Part shown: piece after piece, positions 1 through 5,949 of the stretch | Position numbering within the stretch: position 1 is the stretch's first letter | How the letters are laid out: every line of letters starts with the position of its first letter | DNA from: an uncultured Chloroflexota bacterium | GTDB taxonomy: Bacteria > Chloroflexota > Dehalococcoidia > Lucifugimonadales > CAJWER01 | DNA: 7,652 nt | Direction: 5' to 3' | Assembly: GCA_913030785.1 (NCBI GenBank) | Contig: CAJWER010000140.1 | Coordinates: 1-7,652 of the forward strand | Position numbers and translations under genes: made by a program | The notes under the pieces: generated by a model | Database searches by the model: none | The model's input: only the letters and a program-made list of their open reading frames with translations | Told to the model about the DNA's origin: nothing

Positions 1-86
1 TGCTTATTCCCTCAAACACCGAGCACCAACACGCCGCCTGGCCTCGGCCGCTCCCGTGATACAACGCGTCGGCGCAGATAGCGCAC

Positions 87-542
87 GTGATACACAGCAT
101 GGCCACGGCGGTGCGTGTAGGCGTCGGCGTGATCGTGAGGAGAGCTGACGGGCGCTTCCTCCTGGGAGAGCGTCACGGCTCCTTCGGCGTCGGCAAGGTG
201 GCGTTTCCTGGCGGCCACCTCGAGTTCGGTGAGAGCTGGGACGCTTGTGCGAGGCGCGAGGTGATGGAGGAGACGGCGCTGGTGGTGGAGGTGAAGCGCC
301 TCGTCGGTGTCTACTCCGACCCCAGGCGACACAATATCTCCTCCTACTCCGACGGCAACATCACTCACTGGGTCACGGTGGTTTTTCAGTGCGTCCGCGT
401 CGATGGCGAAGTGCGCATGTCCGACGAGAGCACGGATATCGGCTACTTTGACGTCGAAAGCTTGCCAGAAAACACGCTGCCCTCCCATTCGCTTCGTATC
501 TCCGACGCGTTAGACCCCGCCTCGGGACCCTTCATCAGATAG
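87..542 (+). CDS. Nudix hydrolase, NUDT15/MutT-like
   Basis: This protein of about 150 residues is a Nudix-fold pyrophosphohydrolase, which cleaves nucleoside diphosphates linked to another moiety in a Mg-dependent way. The complete Nudix box spans residues 43-65 (numbered from the GTG at 87): G43, five residues, E49, seven residues, then R57-E58 and E61-E62. Ala replaces the usual Gly at position 64, which is common. The segment PGGHLEFGE and the opening VGVGVIV strand resemble the NUDT15/MTH2 branch, whose members act on (d)NTPs, including oxidised or modified ones; the true substrate cannot be read from sequence. Two starts are possible, GTG at 87 or ATG at 99. The ATG gives a typical N-terminus (MATAVRVGVGVIV) and is preferred, although neither has a clear Shine-Dalgarno sequence. 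The gene converges on the OGG1-like gene and is the only plus-strand gene here. Length is normal for the family and nothing looks damaged. Confidence 0.92.
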   Translation: MIHSMATAVRVGVGVIVRRADGRFLLGERHGSFGVGKVAFPGGHLEFGESWDACARREVMEETALVVEVKRLVGVYSDPRRHNISSYSDGNITHWVTVVFQCVRVDGEVRMSDESTDIGYFDVESLPENTLPSHSLRISDALDPASGPFIR

Positions 543-575
543 CTCCTGCAAGGGGCTTTGGGTGGCGAGGTCAGG

Positions 576-608
576 GCGACTTCGAGGTCTTGATACCCTC
601 GGCTTCGC
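576..608. terminator. Possible hairpin in convergent gap
   Basis: CGAGG (583-587) pairs with CCTCG (597-601) around a nine-base loop. Outside a small internal loop, GCGA (576-579) pairs with TCGC (605-608). It lies between the stops of the Nudix gene and the OGG1-like gene, where a bidirectional terminator would sit. There is no T-tract on either side, so this is only a candidate. Confidence 0.25.
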
Positions 609-617
609 GATTGGCCT

Positions 618-637
618 CCTCTCCCTTGAGAGAGAGG
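618..637. terminator. Possible second hairpin in convergent gap
   Basis: CCTCTC (618-623) can pair with GAGAGG (632-637) around an eight-base loop. It lies 26 bases beyond the stop of the minus-strand glycosylase gene. The stem is short, the sequence is a low-complexity CT/GA run and no T-tract follows, so terminator function is speculative. Confidence 0.2.
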
Positions 638-662
638 TCTGATGTGAGGGTGACCGTACCAG

Positions 663-1517
663 CTAGGCGGACGCTTTGCGGCCCTTCAGTCGGCGGTCGT
701 GGAACAGGTAGTGGTTGGCGTAGCCGGCGTATGTGCCGAAGTGGTTGCTAGCCCAGCGCCGCATGTTCTTGCGTGACATTTTCGTCCCGTCCAGGTACCA
801 GTCCTGCAAGGCCCTCTCGATCCATACGTCCACGGGGAACGCCTCCGGCTTGTCGAGGGAAAAGAGGAGCACGCAATTGGCAACCTTGTCACCAACCCCC
901 GCCAGGGATGTGAGGGTTCCCAGTGCCACTTCGTAGGAGTCCTCGCGCAAAGGCATGAGATCGACCTTGCCGCTGGCAATCGTTTCCGACGCGGTTGCCA
1001 CGTACTCCGCACGGTAGCCGAGGCCGAGCCCTCGCAGTGCCTCCGAGCCAGCTTCCGCCAAGTCATGGGGCGTCGGGAATGTGTGCCGAGTGAGGCCGTC
1101 CAACTCTACTGGCCGTCCGAAGGTGGTGCACATCGCCTCGATGTTCCGGGTTATGCGCGGGATGTTGGAGGCGGACGAGCAGATGAAGGACACCAGGCAC
1201 TCCCAGGGGTCCTGCCGCAGGATGCGCATCCCAGGGTAGCTGTGGATAGCCTCACGAAGCCGCTCGTCGTCGAGCAGCGTCTCATAGACTTGCTCAAGGT
1301 CGGTGCCCAGCCCAAGATAGTCGCGAAGCAGGGGCACCATCGAGCCCTCGGCCTGTGGGGCGCAGCGTAGCTCCACTCCGCCTGTTACCTCTCGTAGCTT
1401 GACGATGCCCCCGAAAATTATGCAGTGGAACCAGGGTCCATCCTGACGCCACCGAAAGGCCTGCCCGCTAAGGAGCGTGCTCGTCAGGTCGAGAGGTTCA
1501 GTAACGGGAATCAGCAC
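663..1517 (-). CDS. ogg: OGG1-type 8-oxoguanine DNA glycosylase/AP lyase
   Basis: This 284-residue protein is a base-excision repair enzyme that removes 8-oxoguanine from DNA and nicks the abasic site. Residues 1-110 match the OGG_N domain, including SGQAFRW (17-23), where human OGG1 has the Gly42 that reads the oxidised base. FICSSASNIPRI (111-122) matches the helix that in OGG1 carries the opposite-cytosine contacts. The helix-hairpin-helix/GPD motif GVGDKVANC (207-215) gives catalytic Lys211, and PVDV gives Asp230; their 19-residue spacing equals that of human Lys249 and Asp268. Near the C-terminus AGYANHYLF (264-272) aligns with the OGG1 segment holding Gln315 and Phe319; Asn268 replaces the Gln and Phe272 is kept. 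The GTG start at 1517 has GGGAGA six bases upstream. Length suits bacterial OGG1 proteins, which are shorter than the human one. It lies 43 bases downstream of the fucosidase remnant on the same strand. Confidence 0.93.
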   Translation of the reverse strand: MLIPVTEPLDLTSTLLSGQAFRWRQDGPWFHCIIFGGIVKLREVTGGVELRCAPQAEGSMVPLLRDYLGLGTDLEQVYETLLDDERLREAIHSYPGMRILRQDPWECLVSFICSSASNIPRITRNIEAMCTTFGRPVELDGLTRHTFPTPHDLAEAGSEALRGLGLGYRAEYVATASETIASGKVDLMPLREDSYEVALGTLTSLAGVGDKVANCVLLFSLDKPEAFPVDVWIERALQDWYLDGTKMSRKNMRRWASNHFGTYAGYANHYLFHDRRLKGRKASA

Positions 1518-1521
1518 CAGA

Positions 1522-1533
1522 TATCTCCCATTG
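1522..1533 (-). promoter_or_regulatory. Ribosome binding site deciding the GTG start of ogg
   Basis: On the minus strand GGGAGA is followed by six bases and the GTG at 1517. An ATG overlaps the start of this site but is out of frame with the glycosylase, so the GTG is the supported start. Confidence 0.55.
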
Positions 1534-1560
1534 ATTCGAGGATTGATGCTCCTGCACCGG

Positions 1561-2019
1561 TCAGCCTTTCAAGAAAAGTGCGATGACCGGGACGGCCACC
1601 GGTGGGCGCTGGACGGATAGCTGGAGCATCAGCATCGTGGGGTCGGGGTCGGTCCAGCCCTGCGGCAACGAAGACCGCTCGTGCTCAACAACCCGGACCT
1701 CGGAGGCGTCGTTTAGGAACTGTGCGTACTCGACCTTGCCACGGAGGCCCGGAAGCTCGACGCGGCCAAAGGGACAGGTGAACAGGTGGAGGTACAACCT
1801 GCCGCGCTCGGCATCATAGGTGTAGCGGCAGTCAAAGGGCGGGACGAACTCGCTCCGGCCGCAACCGTAGATTGACCTGGAGTGCCGCCGCATCCAGGTT
1901 CCGATCTCCTTCAGAGTCTGCAGGGCTCGGTCGTCGAACTCACCTCTGGCCGTGGGCCCGACGTTCAACAGCATGTTGCCGCCCTTGGAGACGGCGTCCA
2001 CCAGCATCTCCGGCGACTT
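1561..2019 (-). pseudogene. GH29 alpha-L-fucosidase, C-terminal remnant
   Basis: The reading frame encodes only the last ~150 residues of a glycoside hydrolase family 29 alpha-L-fucosidase, an enzyme that normally has more than 400. The recognisable part begins KSPEM (2019-2005). It includes the conserved stretch VSKGGNMLLNVGPTARGEF, then RHSRSIYGC at the end of the barrel, and the C-terminal beta domain with KVEYAQFLNDASEVR. The N-terminal barrel with the catalytic Asp nucleophile is absent, so the product could not be an active hydrolase. In this frame a TGA stop lies at 2028-2026, just upstream of the homology. The ATG at 2007 is available but lacks a persuasive ribosome site. Upstream DNA encodes a zinc-ribbon segment in another frame. 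The coding part itself is clean, without internal stops or frameshifts, which suggests recent truncation or an assembly joint. The family assignment is firm; the cause of truncation is not. Confidence 0.85.
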
Positions 2020-2195
2020 CCCCAGTCAAGGTAACCCAGGAAGCCAACAAGAGCGGATTCCGGGGTTTCTCGAGATTTTGGCCTGACTACGTAGCCGAAT
2101 GAAACTCCGCAGTGAGGGCAATAGATGAAATGCGAACTGACAATCCGATCGCACCCTTTGCACTGGACGGCGTCCATCATTTCCCCCGATCGCAC
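1965..2195 (-). CDS. Short C4 zinc-ribbon ORF with chimeric tail
   Basis: This 76-residue ORF from GTG 2195 contains a zinc ribbon: Cys12-x2-Cys15, ten residues, then Cys26-x2-Cys29 (CKGC and CPHC). Such ribbons bind one zinc and occur in many small, poorly characterised proteins, so no function is assigned. Tandem ATG codons at 2180 and 2177 follow GGGGGA; the second has the better spacing and would give a product of about 70 residues. Roughly the first 55 residues look like genuine protein. From about 2025 downward the frame runs through DNA that encodes the GH29 fucosidase in a different frame, ending in an implausible Trp/Arg/Cys-rich tail. The natural C-terminus therefore seems to be missing. 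It may be an interrupted small gene or one side of a recombination or assembly joint. It could also be spurious, although the regular cysteine spacing argues against that. Confidence 0.45.
   Translation of the reverse strand: MRSGEMMDAVQCKGCDRIVSSHFIYCPHCGVSFGYVVRPKSRETPESALVGFLGYLDWGSRRRCWWTPSPRAATCC
2010..2040. other. Junction between zinc-ribbon ORF and GH29 remnant
   Basis: Fucosidase homology begins at KSPEM (from 2019 on the minus strand), while the zinc-ribbon frame is read through GYLDWG at 2040-2023. The two frames differ, and the fucosidase frame is closed by TGA at 2028. Removing the two bases 2020-2021 would read DWKSPEM, close to what a fucosidase has at this place. A small part of the upstream sequence might therefore also derive from the fucosidase. 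No more N-terminal fucosidase sequence is visible upstream. Confidence 0.5.
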
Positions 2196-2418
2196 GCTGC
2201 ACTGCGCGATGGTTCAAGGCTTGCTGGCTCTCTCCCGAACGGCAGATCCGACGGATTTGGTGAGACTAGGAGTGCGGCTCCCCAGCTTTCGTTTGTCATG
2301 CCCAGGATGATATTACGGAGATCGAGTCCAGTGGTGCCTAACCTCAAATTGTCAGTTCGATGTTGCACCTATCAAACGGCCTGGTCTACTCCGGAAATTC
2401 TTGACCCACCCGACACCC
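2196..2418. other. Gene-poor gap downstream of dinG
   Basis: These 223 bases between the dinG stop and the zinc-ribbon ORF contain only short open frames on both strands. None has recognisable motifs, domain-like composition or a good ribosome site. The stretch is less GC-rich than its surroundings. It contains one sigma70-like promoter candidate, listed separately. No convincing terminator hairpin with a T-tract follows dinG. Confidence 0.5.
2348..2375 (-). promoter_or_regulatory. Candidate sigma70-type promoter upstream of zinc-ribbon ORF
   Basis: On the minus strand TTGATA (2375-2370) is followed by a 16-base spacer and GACAAT (2353-2348), a fair match to -35 and -10 boxes. It lies in the gene-poor gap, about 155-165 bases before the zinc-ribbon start codons. 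It could drive the zinc-ribbon/fucosidase-remnant/ogg segment independently of dinG. In a GC-rich genome of uncertain lineage this is only suggestive. Confidence 0.3.
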
Positions 2419-5394
2419 TTACCCGGGCGGCGACTTAAGCCAGGCTGTGATCTCTTCTCCCAAGGCCGCGAGCGATGGGGTCTTCAGGGGAACTGGCGGT
2501 AGAGAGTCTATGAAGGTCTTCCCGTATTTGCGGGAAACGGTCCGCCTGTCGAGTATCACGACGGCGCCGCGGTCCGTTCTGGTGCGGATCAGGCGGCCGA
2601 ATCCCTGTCGGAGGCGCAGGATTGCCTGGGGCACGCCGTACTCGTCGAAGGGCCGCTCGTACAGCTCAGAGCGCGCTGCAAACACCGGTTCGGTGGGGAC
2701 GGAGAAGGGCAGACGCGCCACCAGTAGGACCTTGAGGGAATCGCCCGCCAGGTCGACTCCCTCCCAGAAGCTGGAGGTGCCGAGCAACACCGACCTGGGG
2801 TTCTCGACAAACCTGCGGAGAAGCTGATGGGGCGTGCCGTCGACGCCCTGGGCGAGCACGTCGAATCCCCGTGACTGAAGCTGGCCTCGGATGGCGCCGG
2901 CGGCGGCCTGCAGTGACGCGTGGGACGTGAATAGAGCCATGGCGCTGCCGCCTGCGGCCACGGTCGAGTCGACTATAGCCTGCTCGACGGCAGTCTGGTA
3001 GGCCCATGAACTGGGCTCCGGCATATCCGCCGGCACGCAGAGCAGCGCGGCGGTGGGATAGTCGAATGGAGAGCCGACGAGCAGCTGCTCGGCCCCGCCG
3101 AACCCTGTGCGTTCGAGTACATGATCGAAGGTGCCTCCGGTGCTCATGGTTGCGCTTGTGAGGATGACGGAGCGCTTTTGTGAGTACAACATCGAATCGA
3201 GACGCTCACCGACGTGGATAGGAGCCGCGTACAAGGTCAGGTCACCGGACCTCTTGGCGCGACGCAGCCAGTAGATACCGTCGCTTTCGGGCTGGGGCAC
3301 GAACTCCGCGAGTTGCTGCCTAAGCTCGGCGTTGCGCTGAAGCACGTTGGCCGTCTCAAGCAGCAGCGCCTCGTAATCCAGTACCCCCGCATCATCCAGG
3401 CCCTCAAGGGACGTGAGCAGGGCGGAAAGGTCGTTCTGCAGTTCACCCAGGGCAACGTCGGCGGTCTCCCATTGGATCTCCAGGTCCGACCACACGGGCT
3501 GGCTCCTGGTGCCGCTCGTGACACGGGCCTCGCGATCGAAGGCCGGGTCGCCCTGGGGGTTGTTGTCGAGGATTGCGCCGAGGGTAGAGAACACTCGGCC
3601 CAGGCCATTGCGGACCGACGGCAGCGTTGTTGATATACGGAGCGAGACCTCGTCCACTGTACCACGCCTCGTCTCTGCGGCAGAGGAGGCGCGCAGGGCG
3701 GCTGCCAGCCTGCGAAGCAGCCCGCGATCTCCGCCCAGGATTTGCAGGTGGTCGTCGATGCCGGGCTGGCCTATCTCGAAGCCAAGGTGGCTGGTGGCAA
3801 CCTCTTCCAGGTGCTGTGCCTCGTCGATGATCAGGACATCGTAGTCAGGGATCAGAGCGCGTCCGGCGGCAAGGTCGGACATCAGCAGCGCGTGGTTCAC
3901 GATCACAAGGTGCGCCGCGGCGGCCCGGTCGCGGGCAGCCCTCAAAAAGCAGACGCCATTGAGCCCGCCGCAATCCGCGGCGCCCTGAGCAGACACCCTG
4001 TTCCACGGCCCGGACGCCCTGCGATTGGACAGGTTGATCTCCGCACGGTCCCCCGCCGGGGAGTCTCGTAGCCACACCATGATTTTCGAGAGCAGCCGCG
4101 CCTCGTCCGTACTGACGTTGTCTGCACCGCGCAGTAGTGACCAGCGCTTGAGGCACAGGTAGTTGGCTCTGCCCTTGAGAACCGTGTACTTGAAGTCATC
4201 CACGTCCACGCCTTCTAGTTGCGATAAGGCCTCGACCAACGCAGGGACGTCCTTCGAGAGGAGCTGCTCCTGCAGGTTTATCGTGTTGGTGGACACGACG
4301 ACTCTGGCGTTGTTCTTGATCGCATACAGGGCTGCGGGGAGCAGGTAGGCGAGAGACTTTCCGACGCCGGTGCCGGCCTCGACCACCAGGCGATCACCGG
4401 CGCTGATGGCGTCGGCTATTGCCCTGGCCATTGCCAATTGCTCGGGGCGTTCCTCGAAGCTCGGCATCGCCTTTCCCAATAGGCCGTCGGCGCTTAGCAA
4501 CGACTCGACGAGATCGGGGTCGACGGGCTCGACATGTTTGTTGGGGCGCAGCGCCTTGCGATGCTTCAGACGCCCACGCAACATGGCGAGGTCCAAACCC
4601 GTCATGCTGTGGCCATACGTGGACGCCGCCGCCGATCCGCCTGAGGCTATTTTGTACGCCTCCAGACGGCGCAGTAGGTACGACAGCACCCAGCCGGAAC
4701 GGGTCGCGAGGCGGTCCATCTCTGCCAGGGTGTAGACATCAAGCTCAGCGGCCGTGCCTGCCAGCGCCACGAACACGTCCCTGGTGGCTATGGCGTCGTC
4801 CAAGGCCCTGTGAGGGCTGTCGTGGGAGGCCCCGAGCTGGGTCGCGAGCCCCGACAGCGTGTAGTCCGGGCAATCCGGGAGCATGACATATGCCAGGTCC
4901 CAGGTGTCTGAGCGCGGGTTGGACAGGCGAAGGCCTTTTGCCGTGAGAAATCCGAGGTCGAAGGCGACGTTGTGCCCGACTATCGGGGCGTCGCCGAGAA
5001 ACGCCATCAACTCGCCGGCCACACGCGAGAACGGGGGCGCGGCGTCGACATCCTCCTGGTAGATGTTCGTGAGGCGCTTGATGAAGGGGGACAGGCTGCG
5101 GTTTGGGTTGACGAAGGCCTGGAAGGTGTCAAGGGTTTCGGCGCCCATGAACTTGACCGCGCCAATCTCGATGATCTCGTCGCTCTCCGGCGAGAGCCCG
5201 GTGGTTTCGAGGTCCAGCGCAATCCACGTATCTTCCAGGGGCGAGACGCCATGCTCAAACAGCGTCAGAGCCGGTGCGGCAGCTGATTCTTTAGATATCG
5301 TCGATTCGGACGTAGAGATGTTGTCTGTCAGGGGTAAATCCGGTGGCTGTTTTGGCCGCGATTGTACCAGAACTGGACGGTGTAACGACACCAC
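2419..5394 (-). CDS. dinG: DinG-family ATP-dependent helicase with N-terminal DnaQ-like exonuclease
   Basis: This product of about 991 residues joins a 3'-5' exonuclease to a superfamily 2 (XPD/DinG-type) DNA helicase and should act in DNA repair or processing of replication intermediates. Counting from the upstream in-frame GTG at 5472, the exonuclease has ExoI DLETTG (Asp87, Glu89), ExoII GHNVAFDLGFL (His167-Asp172) and ExoIII HRALDDA (His221, Asp226), so its catalytic set is complete. The helicase has Walker A GTGVGKS (367-373), DEAQ in place of the usual DEAH (550-553), SATM (773-776), WEGVDLAG (903-910) and motif VI QGFGRLIRTRTDRG (956-969). Only three cysteines, 440, 501 and 508, lie in the iron-sulfur region, where FeS-type DinG proteins have four. 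FeS-free exonuclease-DinG proteins exist in Firmicutes. The start is uncertain. TTG 5397, GTG 5394 and GTG 5391 follow GGAGAGGG and are preferred; no ATG, GTG or TTG lies between them and the first exonuclease motif. Confidence 0.93.
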   Translation of the reverse strand: MVSLHRPVLVQSRPKQPPDLPLTDNISTSESTISKESAAAPALTLFEHGVSPLEDTWIALDLETTGLSPESDEIIEIGAVKFMGAETLDTFQAFVNPNRSLSPFIKRLTNIYQEDVDAAPPFSRVAGELMAFLGDAPIVGHNVAFDLGFLTAKGLRLSNPRSDTWDLAYVMLPDCPDYTLSGLATQLGASHDSPHRALDDAIATRDVFVALAGTAAELDVYTLAEMDRLATRSGWVLSYLLRRLEAYKIASGGSAAASTYGHSMTGLDLAMLRGRLKHRKALRPNKHVEPVDPDLVESLLSADGLLGKAMPSFEERPEQLAMARAIADAISAGDRLVVEAGTGVGKSLAYLLPAALYAIKNNARVVVSTNTINLQEQLLSKDVPALVEALSQLEGVDVDDFKYTVLKGRANYLCLKRWSLLRGADNVSTDEARLLSKIMVWLRDSPAGDRAEINLSNRRASGPWNRVSAQGAADCGGLNGVCFLRAARDRAAAAHLVIVNHALLMSDLAAGRALIPDYDVLIIDEAQHLEEVATSHLGFEIGQPGIDDHLQILGGDRGLLRRLAAALRASSAAETRRGTVDEVSLRISTTLPSVRNGLGRVFSTLGAILDNNPQGDPAFDREARVTSGTRSQPVWSDLEIQWETADVALGELQNDLSALLTSLEGLDDAGVLDYEALLLETANVLQRNAELRQQLAEFVPQPESDGIYWLRRAKRSGDLTLYAAPIHVGERLDSMLYSQKRSVILTSATMSTGGTFDHVLERTGFGGAEQLLVGSPFDYPTAALLCVPADMPEPSSWAYQTAVEQAIVDSTVAAGGSAMALFTSHASLQAAAGAIRGQLQSRGFDVLAQGVDGTPHQLLRRFVENPRSVLLGTSSFWEGVDLAGDSLKVLLVARLPFSVPTEPVFAARSELYERPFDEYGVPQAILRLRQGFGRLIRTRTDRGAVVILDRRTVSRKYGKTFIDSLPPVPLKTPSLAALGEEITAWLKSPPG

Positions 5395-5402
5395 CAAGGA
5401 GA

Positions 5403-5410
5403 CCCTCTCC
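5403..5410 (-). promoter_or_regulatory. Ribosome binding site of dinG
   Basis: GGAGAGGG on the minus strand ends five bases before TTG 5397 and eight bases before GTG 5394. It is the best ribosome site in the 5' region. It argues against the farther upstream GTG 5472 and ATG 5424, which lack well-spaced sites. Confidence 0.5.
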
Positions 5411-5532
5411 GCACCCAAAAGCATCCTGCTACTACGACACCAGCACAGGAACCTTGTAATATCCCGTAACACCGCTCGGGCCGTTGCCGCGCACCACGGA
5501 CGTTTGGATGTCGCCGCGACCGTCGGTGGCCC

Positions 5533-5949
5533 CTATCTGGCCAGGAACGGGAGCAGCCAGCCGAAGACGACTAGCAGTAGCAATGTCGTTGCGGCTATGG
5601 CTCGCCGGTTGTTCTTGAGCAAGACGGCGAAGGGCGCGGCCATCATAACGAAAGTGGCAGTCACGGCCACGGTGTACACCAGGTTTGAGCTGCCCAGTCC
5701 GCTGCCCGGCCACTCCTGAGCGCTGATGCTGTACAGAATTCCAGCGATGACTCCTATGATGGCCCAACCTGGGTATGCCGTCGCTACTATCCCCATCGTC
5801 ATGTAGATGGGAGGAATTCGCGCCTGGAGCACGCGGAAGGAGGGTGAGGGGTTCTTTGCCATGCGAAACAGCATGATCGGGCCGATCACTACGGTGATCG
5901 CAGCCATGAACAGCCCGCTGAACGCGCCGGCGATTGCGCCGTCAATCAT
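5533..5949 (-). CDS. Small multi-pass membrane protein, function unknown
   Basis: I do not recognise this 138-residue protein. It is very hydrophobic, with likely membrane segments near residues 5-28, 47-74 (one long or two short helices), 90-111 and 117-136. Short loops contain basic residues (FRMAKN, KNNRR) that would tend to face the cytoplasm. It has no catalytic motif or signal-peptide cleavage site that I can see. The ATG at 5949 is chosen over an in-frame upstream start at 5976 because AGGAGGGG lies five bases before it. The start overlaps the stop of the preceding IspE-encoding frame as ATGA, which implies translational coupling and co-transcription. dinG begins about 135 bases further downstream on the same strand. 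Coupling with ispE may be only genomic housekeeping and is not evidence of an isoprenoid role. Confidence 0.8.
   Translation of the reverse strand: MIDGAIAGAFSGLFMAAITVVIGPIMLFRMAKNPSPSFRVLQARIPPIYMTMGIVATAYPGWAIIGVIAGILYSISAQEWPGSGLGSSNLVYTVAVTATFVMMAAPFAVLLKNNRRAIAATTLLLLVVFGWLLPFLAR

Noticed and set aside
12..488. Long minus-strand ORF opposite the Nudix gene
   Set aside because: It mirrors the high-GC Nudix coding frame, has no family features and the Nudix box clearly lies on the other strand.
2112..2438. 108-codon plus-strand ORF in the gene-poor gap
   Set aside because: No domain, no clear ribosome site, and a composition like random translation; it overlaps the zinc-ribbon frame on the other strand.
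5361..5369. Extended -10-like TGGTACAAT on the minus strand near the dinG 5' end
   Set aside because: It lies downstream of the preferred dinG start codons and no ATG, GTG or TTG lies between it and the exonuclease motif, so a transcript from it could not give full-length protein with a normal start.
5432..5532. Open frame of ~33 residues after the membrane protein stop, ending in a hydrophobic tail
   Set aside because: It has no start of its own, comes from a longer shadow frame, and I cannot match it to any protein C-terminus.
5063..5719. 218-codon plus-strand ORF across the dinG start and the membrane protein gene
   Set aside because: It is antisense to two well-supported genes and has a low-complexity Ser/Arg/Thr composition typical of shadow frames.
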